A stretch of DNA of 64,000 bases from a virus. How positions within the stretch are numbered: position 1 is the first letter of the stretch; every line of letters begins with the position of its first letter. Below are positions 29,101 to 37,737 of this stretch, piece after piece. A program made the position numbers and the translations under genes. The notes under the pieces were generated by a model. It searched no databases. It was not told the DNA's origin and saw only the letters and a program-made list of their open reading frames with translations. The DNA lies in the IMG/VR virus record IMGVR_UViG_3300032236_001631, positions 1-64,000 of that record; one strand, given 5' to 3'.

Positions 29101-31852
29101 ATCAAATAGTCAAAGATATTATCTATCTGCTAATAAGTCATTCTTGAATGATTTTAAATATTATACAGGATCTACTAATTCAACAAATATTAGCGGAGTT
29201 TCTTCATATTATCAACTAGTTGATATTCCATATCAAAGTGAATTTTTTACCAATATTGGATTACCTATAAGTCTCACTGCTTACAATGATACTACATTCC
29301 CTGAATATAATGGAATTTATTACAGCATACCAGTAGGATCAAATCTTGTAACTTCTAAATTTAATATCACAAGTCAAAGTGAAATAGGAAATTCAATACC
29401 ATTAAAAAATTCTCCTAAGTTAATTCCTTATAGTCCTATAACCGTTTCTTTTACTTCAAATACAACTTCTATTAATCTTGATACTGATAGAATTGTATCA
29501 GTAACACAAACAATTAGTACAAATCCACTTGAATCTGCTGTACAGCTTATAGATGGAACCATTACCTATACACTTTCCACATATTATTGGAGTGTTAATA
29601 AAGATATTCCAGCAATCAATGGATCATATGATATATTCCAACTTTCTATAGGTGATCCTATTAATGAATTGACTGTTAGTGGAACAAAAAATAATAGTCT
29701 TTTTCTATCTGCATCTGCCAACCTTTCGAAGAAAATATATCCTTCTACATTTAGCAATTATGCAGAAAATCAATATACCGGACCTAGAGATATCTGGAAT
29801 ACTGTAACACAGACAGTAACATCACTTTCTGGATTCACACCTATAGCTGCAAATAGTAATGCTATAAATCCTGAAATTTATATTTCAACAACATATGCAT
29901 TAACCGGACAAAATATTTTTATCCAATATAATACTCCATATAATCAAAGTGAATATTATGTAGTTGCTTATATGACAGATTTCGGTGAACCAGACTCTGC
30001 TAGAATATCTGCATATGATTCATCCATTTTTTATAACTATAAGAAAAAGGGAACTTTCTATATTTCTTACAGTGCATTATACAATGATGGATCTATAAAA
30101 TACTATCAACATCCTAATCCTATAATAATCGAACCTTCATGGGAAGTATATGATCCTAATGCTCTTAGATTCATAGAAGAAACAACTCTTACACTTCCTT
30201 ATAATGATCAAGATATAATGATTCAACCGAATGAATGGGGAGATGCTGATATTTTTAATACATCTATTTTTAGATTACAGGATAATCTTGACTATCTTGC
30301 TTCAAATTTACAGACACTTAATACTGCTTCTCCTACATTATTATTCGGTTGGCTTGGAAGTAATGCTGTGAATCAAGTAGATGGTATCAGATGGTATACA
30401 AAAGATTTTGGTAGTGAATATCATCTCAATCCTTCTCTTTCAATATCAACAGGAACCACTTATTTTAATAGCATTAAGGATGCTATAGAAATAAATGATC
30501 ATATATTTGTAATTGATAGTACAAAGTTTAGATCATTCTCTGCTGGTAACTTTGCTCCTGATATTAATTTTATAGGTTCATCTGATTTAGATTCTGTATT
30601 CTTAACTCCTATTTCCATAGAAACAAATGATACTGGTGATATAATATATGTTGCAGATCCTCCTAAAAATAAAATTTATAGATTTGATATGGAATATAAT
30701 GGATATAATTCCGTATTAAATTATACATTAAATATAGGTAGTCTTGGATCTAAACAAGATACAAACAAATTCAATTCACCATCTGAATTAGCATTTGGTT
30801 TAGGAAATCTTTTTGTTCTTGATTATAATAATTTCTGTATAAAAGAATATAATCCAGACTTGAATTGGATTCATACATATAGCGCAGATGAATTAGATGA
30901 TGATCAACCAATAAACATCGCAGTTCATCCTAGATTTGGATTCCTTTATGTATTAACAAAATCACATACAGTTTATGTATTTGATCCTCTCGCAACAACA
31001 TACTTCTCAAAATTCTTCATTCCTCAAACTTCTTCTAAAAAAATAGTTAAAATGATATTTGATGAAGTAGGAGATTTCTTATATATTATAGGAACCAATA
31101 ATGTTTACAAGTATTCTTCGTCTGGATACTTTATATCTGAATTAAATCTTCCTTCTGGATTAACATATATAGGAGGAAAAAAGTCTTCTAATCGTTCTAT
31201 ACTTCTTTTCACAGAAAAAGCTATTATAAAACTACAAGATATTCTTGAGGTTCATAAGGTAGGAGAAGGATTACCTTCACAATATTGGTCTAAAGATCAA
31301 TTAATAGTGGATAGAGATGAATTAGCTTCTGATACAAACTATAATCGCTGTTTGGTTAGAATGGCACAGAACCTAAAGACATTTAGAAATTCATTAAACT
31401 ATAAACTAGTTCTTGCTACAGAACAAACATCTACAAATATCATTACATATTTTGCTTCTGTTCCTATAGCAATATCAGATCGTCCTATATTTGATCCTAC
31501 AATAGAAGGAGAGGTGTTAAGTGTAGGTGTTAATGAATTACATTTACCACAATCAATTAATAAAGAATTAATTAAGCTTTATAGTGCGGTATATGATTTA
31601 AAATCTTTCTTAGATATCACTAACTATAATATCCAAAGTAACAATACTTCTGGTGGATGTGGATCACAGTTCTGTTGGTCTTGGAAAGCTATGTCATGCT
31701 ACAATTTAACGCTACCTGCTGTTAGAATTTGTAATATCAATCCTATTACATATGCAGAATTAGAATCATCATTCCCTGTAAGCTATGCACCAACAAAAAC
31801 ATGGATAGATGCTACTTCAGAATGTTGTAATAAAGTGATACCTCCAGTATAA
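26153..31852 (+). CDS. giant beta-rich virion protein with NHL-like propeller
   Basis: A 1899-residue protein, the largest in the window. Residues 1-1400 are Ser/Thr/Asn/Tyr-rich beta structure with repeated Ig-like blocks (STTSIPASINWTTKYPPHYY and similar). Residues about 1430-1700 contain NHL-type propeller blades: DTGDIIYVADPPKNKIYRFD, FNSPSELAFGLGNLFVLDYN. The C-terminal 70 residues hold clustered cysteines (GGCGSQFCWSWKAMSC; SECCNK), possibly disulphide- or metal-linked. The propeller and repeats suggest a long tail or fibre component. No signal peptide is visible. Confidence 0.72.
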   Translation: MASTQAYFINEVGTWPNEVYKIALSGQLINPDLNYLPAENFFRFYKDSTLPINYLSKYDYLATRPSFDAQGLVQIDTYSNSLLVWNVSAERRSFNIGNIFNSLNIDVKPGVPADQKFYSYLLYPKRLFLKPTGIPTLVGGNWVLNTQTVLLDTNTSYFYSSAVDTDVAYAHLNYLKTQPSTTSIPSNSNFSLVYNISATRTRADLPLINFTNTYNPVYYSTVLENVPVGITDKCRIRPNSTYISYAVNFYANDENKNTILGNLGQIRPDTINTTLPTIKSSYIMNYDPNGSNPNLQAFQLLQIKNDGDKNIDLSDARYCVLSGVFDLSTSNFTYYSDNYQSSNGSIVNVVTGIPDTYIGVSYIADCPTMQFSQERWQDTVISVETQLGTPISTTSIPASINWTTKYPPHYYSYKVSLSGSAESTYNTLSSLMETSNLTWYLYSSAVSAGYTSSNYTTSIALSSFITSDYNFVSYDLFNGANKDYIKFTPLVKSNTIFLSSLYCYYGKDLNNSYSLIDTPWIPASAANNFIITYPVVTHGELNFSIRPTLCSIAGYLDAYQATQINLAIGQAPVNIGQPIFISKIMEVEDYIEVDSSFLISASSWPTRDLTNSYVSWFFTPTSTFVSINAVDSNGIYLQQIPAFSAVPFNSNTWAVVVSGYGPQTTVINLSSQKYNEVTNLTSNSSLFNYFTEGKLLVGSPLGLNNYNPTRTIYLTAGVPYKGRQYNLPNNTQVSWIWSYNNDINYETIPVSAYFLPTLSSYPYGYDLDSSLLSSVTINVIPPFKADTPQVNNVNTTISIDTQDGLIQGNYNFYVDDFPDPSIFNTDFAAYYTAFQDVSAQILSTRDGKNVITRPNDGTNNFTFSALGDVIPNITNATIVWNLSSDSGYNIQSYSLNPINFTTSNVSKTLVTLSALSAVVPGWTSAHNVQSNVIVYVLDSVTFYTPLDFLSIPEFFWIDGRNLIISNQTNYTLLSVNTAFENKTSNSQRYYLSANKSFLNDFKYYTGSTNSTNISGVSSYYQLVDIPYQSEFFTNIGLPISLTAYNDTTFPEYNGIYYSIPVGSNLVTSKFNITSQSEIGNSIPLKNSPKLIPYSPITVSFTSNTTSINLDTDRIVSVTQTISTNPLESAVQLIDGTITYTLSTYYWSVNKDIPAINGSYDIFQLSIGDPINELTVSGTKNNSLFLSASANLSKKIYPSTFSNYAENQYTGPRDIWNTVTQTVTSLSGFTPIAANSNAINPEIYISTTYALTGQNIFIQYNTPYNQSEYYVVAYMTDFGEPDSARISAYDSSIFYNYKKKGTFYISYSALYNDGSIKYYQHPNPIIIEPSWEVYDPNALRFIEETTLTLPYNDQDIMIQPNEWGDADIFNTSIFRLQDNLDYLASNLQTLNTASPTLLFGWLGSNAVNQVDGIRWYTKDFGSEYHLNPSLSISTGTTYFNSIKDAIEINDHIFVIDSTKFRSFSAGNFAPDINFIGSSDLDSVFLTPISIETNDTGDIIYVADPPKNKIYRFDMEYNGYNSVLNYTLNIGSLGSKQDTNKFNSPSELAFGLGNLFVLDYNNFCIKEYNPDLNWIHTYSADELDDDQPINIAVHPRFGFLYVLTKSHTVYVFDPLATTYFSKFFIPQTSSKKIVKMIFDEVGDFLYIIGTNNVYKYSSSGYFISELNLPSGLTYIGGKKSSNRSILLFTEKAIIKLQDILEVHKVGEGLPSQYWSKDQLIVDRDELASDTNYNRCLVRMAQNLKTFRNSLNYKLVLATEQTSTNIITYFASVPIAISDRPIFDPTIEGEVLSVGVNELHLPQSINKELIKLYSAVYDLKSFLDITNYNIQSNNTSGGCGSQFCWSWKAMSCYNLTLPAVRICNINPITYAELESSFPVSYAPTKTWIDATSECCNKVIPPV

Positions 31853-31862
31853 ATATTTGTAC
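31848..31862 (+). promoter_or_regulatory. late promoter, TATAAATA
   Basis: A perfect TATAAATA (31848-31855) overlaps the stop codon of the previous gene. It is unusual here in giving a leader of about 57 nt. Confidence 0.7.
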
Positions 31863-31918
31863 ATTCGATAAAGTGACCCGCATGGGTTCCAGTAGAAATA
31901 CTGCGACTTGAGAATAAT
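31861..31918 (+). promoter_or_regulatory. structured 5' leader of the fibre gene
   Basis: Two hairpins: ACCC-GCAT-GGGT (31876-31887) and CAGTA-GAAA-TACTG with a GNRA tetraloop (31890-31903). An ATG at 31882 opens a nine-codon frame ending TGA at 31911, just before the real start at 31919. Confidence 0.55.
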
Positions 31919-34900
31919 ATGAGTAATAGATTTCACAACAAATGGCATAGACGTAATCACCATACCTACGGTAATGGTAGCAATCCTGACGCTGGACATG
32001 ATCCAATAGCGAGTCAACAACAACCTTTCTTAGGAGAATTCGTTCTCTCTGGTTCTTTAAGTGCAACGGCTCCTTTGAGTGCTTATGCAGCTTTCTTATA
32101 CACTGATCATACTGCTCTCTGTGCTTATGCAGGAACTCGTGGTGCTTTAGTTCATAGTGAAGGATATCTTGGTATTGAGGTATGGAGTACAAAATCCACT
32201 GCTCTCTCTGCATATGCTCCTAAAGTTGCAATTGAAGCTGCTTCACCTGTAAGAACTCTTAGTGCATATGCTGGTTATCTTGGAGCCGATATCTATTCAG
32301 ATGTAAGAGCAATCTCTGCTTATGGTAATTTTGTAGGTATTGATGTTTATAGTCCTAGAATAGCCCTTTCTGCTTCTGGTGGACAAGTAGGTATAGAAGC
32401 ACACTCACACTCCAGAGCATTATCTGCCTATGGTCAATTTATTGGTGGAGAATTTTACAGCCCAAGAACAGCACTCTCTGCATGGGGAGGAATTATAGGA
32501 TTAGAAGTAGGTTCTCCTAATATTGCTTTAAGTGCTTATGGTAATGATATTGGTGGTGCTTTCTATTCTGATCAAAAAGCACTATCTGCGTATGGTGTAG
32601 TAGTAGGTGCTGAGTTATTCAGTCCCAGACGAGCATTATCTGCTTATGGTGGTCAAATAGGATTAGAAACATTTTCTCCTAAATGGGGCTTGTCAGCATG
32701 GGGCGGTTATGTTGGTGTAGAATCATATTCCAACAATAGAGCAATTTCGGCATATGGACAGATAGTTGCTGGTGAATTTTATAGTCCTATAAGAGCATTA
32801 TCTGCATGGGGAGGAGTTTTAGGTGCAAGTATAGGATCTCCTAATATTGCTCTAAGTGCTTATGGAAGAAGAATTGGTGGTGCTTTTTATTCTGATGAAA
32901 AAGCATTATCTGCTTATGGTATCGTAGTAGGTGCTGAACTTTATAGTCCAAGAGCCGCACTTTCAGCATGGGGAGGTCAGGTTGGTTTAGAAGTAGTTTC
33001 TCCTACAAGAGCTTTAAGTGCTTTTGGTAGTTACCTCGGAGCCGATATTTATTCAAATAACAGAGCAATCTCTGCATATGGACAAGTAGTTGCTGGAGAA
33101 TTTTATAGTCCAAGAAGAGCACTCTCCGCATGGGGAGGTACAGTTGGTCTTGATGTTTCATCACCTTATTGGGGATTAAGTTCCTATGGTGGTTTAATGG
33201 CTATTGGTGCTTATTCTGATAACGTAGCACTTTCTGGTTATGGCGCATTGACAGGTATCAAGGTAGAAGGCGGAACTGTTGGTGGTATGTTCCATAGTCC
33301 ATTTATCTCACTCTCAACAGGTGGTGGAGGTATTAATATTTTCAATAGTAGAACTGGTATCTACAAGAGACCAGCAGATTATTATGGTCTTTCACAAAAA
33401 GGACAGGTAGTTCTTGATGTTGGCGGTGATACTTGGATTGCTGGTAGTTTAACAGTTACAGGCGATCTTTCGGCTCTTGGTAATATTTCTTATCTTGATA
33501 CTAATGTAACTGTAACTAGTGCATTTAAAGTTTATAATACAGGAACCGCCCCTGCTGCTACCTTTATTCAAAGTGGAGCACAACCAATTTTACAATGCTT
33601 TGATGGTGATATATCTACAAGTATACCATCTCTTATAGTTGATGGTGCTACTAATGGTTGGGTAGGTCTCGGAGTAGTAACTCCTACTGCTCCTTTTAAT
33701 ATTGTTAAGAGTAGTGCCTCTGGTGAATTAGCCAGTGCAAATCAACCTCATGTAAGAATCTACGATGGCACTGTTAATAAAATTATTGCTGGTACATATG
33801 GTACTAATAACGGTGGAGCTAATCCCGGTGCCGCTACAAATCCTTATATTGGAACCGAAAATTCTGTACCTTTTGATTTATATACAAACAACCAACAAAG
33901 AGTATCTATATTATCTAATGGTAATGTAGGTGTTAATGATGCAGGTGCTCGTGCGAAGGTTTCTGTATTTGCCAATGATGCAACAAGTAACTATAGAGCA
34001 ATCTCCGCATATGGAACATTTGTAGGTGCTGTATTTGCATCACCTATGAGAGCACTAAGTGCCTATGGTGCTTATACTGCTGGTGAATTCTATTCAGATA
34101 AGAGAGCACTCTCCGCATGGGGAGGTATAGTAGGTGCTGATATAGCTTCTTCTCAAATAGCTCTTTCAGCATGGGGAGGAACCTATGGTGCAATCATAGC
34201 TGGTGGTACAACTAGAATTAACTATGATGGTGGTGGTTCAACCTATATTAATACAAATAATGGTGTAGCAACTACAGTAGGTATTGGTAATACATTAGCA
34301 ACATTAACAACTCTTGGTTCCACAACAATCAATAATAATGCTGGAACTAATACTACAGGAATCGGTACAGGAACTACTACAGGAAAGATTACTATCGGTA
34401 ATACTGGTCTTACTGGTGGTATTGAAATGGATGGCGCAACAATCAGTATCAATGATAATGCTGGAACATATGTAACAAACATAGCTACAACAGGTACTTC
34501 TGGTGCAGTATCCATAGCAAATGGAACAGCTACAAGTAATGTTTCTCTTGGTAATGGTACAGGTTCTAATACACTTTTAGGAAATCCTGTTAACATCAAT
34601 GTTGACAATGGAACTGATATAACTAATATTGGAACAGGTACGACTTCTGGTGCTGTTAATATTGCAACAGGAACAGGAAATGTTTCTATTGGAAATTCTA
34701 CTGGATCATTAACAGTTAATGGTAATGCTGGTACTATATCTACTGCAAGTACTCTTGGTGTAACAACTGGTAGCACTGTAAGTGTAAACACAACAACAGC
34801 CAGAACAACTAACTTAAACACTGGTACTGGTGCTGTAACAACAACCATTGGTAATGCTGGTACTGTTGCAGTTGCTGGTAGTACGGCAGTTACACTAACA

Positions 34901-36172
34901 GGACCTACTACAATCAATAATAATGCTGGAACTAATACTACAGTTATTAATACAGGAACAACCACAGGTAATATTCAGATTGGTAATACTACTGGTTCTA
35001 CTACTGCATTAGTTGGTATCGGAACAAGTCCTTCAGTAAGATTAGATATCAGTAATAATGCAACAGTACCATCTGCTGCCACAGGAACAACTGTCCATGT
35101 GACTCAAACTGATAGTACAAATAATAGAGTATTAGTTGATTCATTTGGTTTGGTTAGTGTTGCTAGACCAGCCTTCACAGGAAGACATGCAAGAAATACT
35201 GCCGCATCTCCAACTGCTGTTTCAACTGATGATGTTCTTTGTGAATTCACTGGTCAAGGATATGGAGCTACTGGATATTCAAGTACTTCTCGTGGTAGAA
35301 TGACAATTCGTTCTGCTGAAGGATGGACTGATACAGCACAAGGAACATATTTAACATATGAAACTACAACAATAGGCGGTACTTCAACAACAGAAAAATT
35401 AAGAATTACAGATGCTGGAAATGTCGGTATTGGTACAAATAATCCAGCTGCAACCTTAACTGTTAATGGTCAGATAAGTGCAAACGGAGCAATTACATCA
35501 ACAAATGGTTTTACAACCATTGATAGATTTGGTACTAATTACTCTGTATTTTATAGAGCAAACGACAAGACCAAACTTTATGATAGTTCTTATGGTGATG
35601 TATTATATTATGATACATCTGGTCAGGTTGGTATTGGTGGAATACCAACTAGTGGTAAAAGACTATCTGTGTCAGGAGATTTATATTTTACTGGAGAAAT
35701 TAATGGACCTCTTGCAAGTTCTTCTAGTTTCAATAGTGCTGCAAATACAACAACTGCTTCTCCGGGTCAAGCTGCATTTAATACTACAGTTTCAATGCAA
35801 GCTAATAGTAGTTATGAATTAACTTATAATGTTTTATATACAACAAGTGCTGGTGGGCAAGCCACATTTGCATTATCAGGAAACAATACATTTAATGGTT
35901 CTGGTTTTATCTCTCATTCTAACACTGGAGGTATTGGAACTAATGCGGCTTCTGGTTCTTTAGGTGGGGCTAGTATAACTCTTTCTACAAATTTATTAAC
36001 TCTGACAAAACCTGTAGCAAGCACGGCATCAACAACTCAAGGTGCAAATATTACTTTTTACGTTCAAACTGGAAGCAGTGCAACGACAGCTAATTTAGTT
36101 GTATGGAATTCTACAGCTGGAACCATAGCAGTTAAACAAGGCTCCTATTGGAAGAAAACAAATCTAAATTAA
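31919..36172 (+). CDS. long tail fibre with ALSAYG repeats
   Basis: A 1417-residue protein. After a His/Asn-rich N-terminus, residues about 45-450 carry some 20 repeats of about 19-20 residues (RALSAYGGxxGxExYSP type), and a shorter block recurs near 690-760. Residues about 490-600 (GSLTVTGDLSALGNISYLD, TNVTVTSAFKVYNTGTAPA) match the post-N-terminal segments of known phage fibres. Residues 760-1040 are Gly/Thr/Asn repeats (NNAGTNTTGIGTGTTTG). The C-terminal 350 residues may form the tip. Most likely a trimeric receptor-binding fibre. Confidence 0.8.
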   Translation: MSNRFHNKWHRRNHHTYGNGSNPDAGHDPIASQQQPFLGEFVLSGSLSATAPLSAYAAFLYTDHTALCAYAGTRGALVHSEGYLGIEVWSTKSTALSAYAPKVAIEAASPVRTLSAYAGYLGADIYSDVRAISAYGNFVGIDVYSPRIALSASGGQVGIEAHSHSRALSAYGQFIGGEFYSPRTALSAWGGIIGLEVGSPNIALSAYGNDIGGAFYSDQKALSAYGVVVGAELFSPRRALSAYGGQIGLETFSPKWGLSAWGGYVGVESYSNNRAISAYGQIVAGEFYSPIRALSAWGGVLGASIGSPNIALSAYGRRIGGAFYSDEKALSAYGIVVGAELYSPRAALSAWGGQVGLEVVSPTRALSAFGSYLGADIYSNNRAISAYGQVVAGEFYSPRRALSAWGGTVGLDVSSPYWGLSSYGGLMAIGAYSDNVALSGYGALTGIKVEGGTVGGMFHSPFISLSTGGGGINIFNSRTGIYKRPADYYGLSQKGQVVLDVGGDTWIAGSLTVTGDLSALGNISYLDTNVTVTSAFKVYNTGTAPAATFIQSGAQPILQCFDGDISTSIPSLIVDGATNGWVGLGVVTPTAPFNIVKSSASGELASANQPHVRIYDGTVNKIIAGTYGTNNGGANPGAATNPYIGTENSVPFDLYTNNQQRVSILSNGNVGVNDAGARAKVSVFANDATSNYRAISAYGTFVGAVFASPMRALSAYGAYTAGEFYSDKRALSAWGGIVGADIASSQIALSAWGGTYGAIIAGGTTRINYDGGGSTYINTNNGVATTVGIGNTLATLTTLGSTTINNNAGTNTTGIGTGTTTGKITIGNTGLTGGIEMDGATISINDNAGTYVTNIATTGTSGAVSIANGTATSNVSLGNGTGSNTLLGNPVNINVDNGTDITNIGTGTTSGAVNIATGTGNVSIGNSTGSLTVNGNAGTISTASTLGVTTGSTVSVNTTTARTTNLNTGTGAVTTTIGNAGTVAVAGSTAVTLTGPTTINNNAGTNTTVINTGTTTGNIQIGNTTGSTTALVGIGTSPSVRLDISNNATVPSAATGTTVHVTQTDSTNNRVLVDSFGLVSVARPAFTGRHARNTAASPTAVSTDDVLCEFTGQGYGATGYSSTSRGRMTIRSAEGWTDTAQGTYLTYETTTIGGTSTTEKLRITDAGNVGIGTNNPAATLTVNGQISANGAITSTNGFTTIDRFGTNYSVFYRANDKTKLYDSSYGDVLYYDTSGQVGIGGIPTSGKRLSVSGDLYFTGEINGPLASSSSFNSAANTTTASPGQAAFNTTVSMQANSSYELTYNVLYTTSAGGQATFALSGNNTFNGSGFISHSNTGGIGTNAASGSLGGASITLSTNLLTLTKPVASTASTTQGANITFYVQTGSSATTANLVVWNSTAGTIAVKQGSYWKKTNLN

Positions 36173-36194
36173 GTATAGAAAATAAGAGTTTTCC

Positions 36195-36209
36195 ATTAAA
36201 TATTAATAA
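36195..36209 (+). promoter_or_regulatory. late promoter, TAAATA
   Basis: ATTAAATA (36195-36202) puts the predicted start on the A of the ATG at 36209: a leaderless late transcript. Confidence 0.6.
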
Positions 36210-36883
36210 TGGATCATAGTAAAACAGTTTATTTAAATACGGCATATCAAGCAATTACTGGCTTGTCTCCGTTTATTCTTACTATTAGTCCTTCTACTAT
36301 ATCCACATCTAATAAGATTTATAAAATAACATATGACTTTGGTGATGGTACTCTTATAGAAAGATTAATAAATCCAGATAATGATGAAGTTTTTTTATCT
36401 ACAGATGAAACATATGTTTATTATCTTACAGGAAATATTCAAAAAACATTTAATATAAATGTTCATGAATATCAGTTCAATACTTCTTTGTATAATGATT
36501 ATACAATATCTTTGGATTTAAAAGCACCTCCTATAGAAAGTATAGCAACAAATCTTAGTGGACTATCTAGTTCTGCATATTTTGATGAATTGCATTTAGT
36601 AGGTACAAGAATGTTTGGTACAGAAAATGAAATTCTTTATATGTTTGAAAGTATTAATCCAAATTATATTTTACCTATATTGGTAAATTGGAAAACAAGA
36701 CCTATCAAAAATATTGTCAAGACAATTGATAATTCATATACTCCTTACAAACTTCTTGCTCCATTTGAAAATGAATTTGTAACAAGTATTAATACAGGAA
36801 CAAACATCATAACATTCCCTGATGTAGATGCTGCACCAAATCCTGATTACGGAAGTCCTGATATGACTTTAAACGAAGGATAA
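36209..36883 (+). CDS. virion protein with PKD-like segment
   Basis: A 224-residue protein. Residues about 30-90 (YKITYDFGDGTLIERLINPD...ETYVYYLTGNIQKTFNIN) follow the PKD/Ig-like pattern with its DFGDG turn. The rest is beta-rich. It lies between the fibre gene and the portal gene, so a structural role is inferred. No T4 counterpart recognised. Confidence 0.65.
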   Translation: MDHSKTVYLNTAYQAITGLSPFILTISPSTISTSNKIYKITYDFGDGTLIERLINPDNDEVFLSTDETYVYYLTGNIQKTFNINVHEYQFNTSLYNDYTISLDLKAPPIESIATNLSGLSSSAYFDELHLVGTRMFGTENEILYMFESINPNYILPILVNWKTRPIKNIVKTIDNSYTPYKLLAPFENEFVTSINTGTNIITFPDVDAAPNPDYGSPDMTLNEG

Positions 36884-36893
36884 GATTTAAATT

Positions 36894-37691
36894 ATGAGCA
36901 TTTATTACGACAGACAAATACCCGGTGAACTTTGGTTAAGAGATCTAAAGAATAATGTAGACTCAGCAAGTAATATTTTATCTGCGATTTATTTAAAATA
37001 TAAAAATATTAATGAAAATTTTTATTTTTATCTAAACACTAATCAAATAACTAGATTTGATTTGTTCTATGATACAATTTTTGTTGAGACTCCTATTGGC
37101 TATATTTTTGAAAAGTTTTATATTCAGGATGAAGCTATTCTTCCTTTCAATCAGATCAATCTTTTTAATAGTAAAAAAACAACTAATGTTGATTACTGGT
37201 TTAATGAAAGTAAGAACAGAGTAATTCAAGCTGAAATATATTGTTATAATGACCCTCTTAGAAATCCAGATGAAAAATATTTTGATTTCATTTTAATTTT
37301 AAAATCTTTTGATTGTATAACAGGATTAAATCAAACAATTGCAATTGAACTAATAAGATTAGCTTATTCTTCTAGTATTAATTGGAGCAATTCATCATTT
37401 TTATTAGAAACTCCTAAGATAACTTATAACAAAGATACTAAAAATTATAATGTTTCATTTATTCTTAGAAACTCGGTTAAAACATTAGGTTTAGTAAGTC
37501 TTAATATTTTACAAAGTGATTATCCTACTATTACTGAAGTAAATGGATTTTTACCTTATTTTACGCAAGATACTTTAAATTCAGGTGTGAGTTCTTTAAA
37601 AGCACTTCCTACAGCAGTTGCATACTATATCTTAACTCAAAATGGTTATATACTAGAAACCGAAGCACCTGAAATAATATCCTTTGATTAG
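36894..37691 (+). CDS. probable structural protein
   Basis: A 265-residue beta-rich protein (QITRFDLFYDTIFVETPIGY, EKFYIQDEAILPFNQINLF). It follows the previous gene by 10 bases without a promoter. Position before the head module suggests a virion protein. Family not recognised. Confidence 0.6.
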   Translation: MSIYYDRQIPGELWLRDLKNNVDSASNILSAIYLKYKNINENFYFYLNTNQITRFDLFYDTIFVETPIGYIFEKFYIQDEAILPFNQINLFNSKKTTNVDYWFNESKNRVIQAEIYCYNDPLRNPDEKYFDFILILKSFDCITGLNQTIAIELIRLAYSSSINWSNSSFLLETPKITYNKDTKNYNVSFILRNSVKTLGLVSLNILQSDYPTITEVNGFLPYFTQDTLNSGVSSLKALPTAVAYYILTQNGYILETEAPEIISFD

Positions 37692-37713
37692 CATTGATTA
37701 GTTGATTTTTTTG

Positions 37714-37728
37714 TATAAATAGAATATA
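37714..37728 (+). promoter_or_regulatory. late promoter, TATAAATA
   Basis: A perfect TATAAATA (37714-37721) lies in front of the portal gene. Predicted leader about 10 nt before the ATG at 37738. Confidence 0.75.
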
Positions 37729-37737
37729 ATAAACATT

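Noticed and set aside
34243-34965. Minus-strand 240-residue Val/Pro-rich frame
   Set aside because: Shadow of the Gly/Thr/Asn repeat region of the fibre gene.
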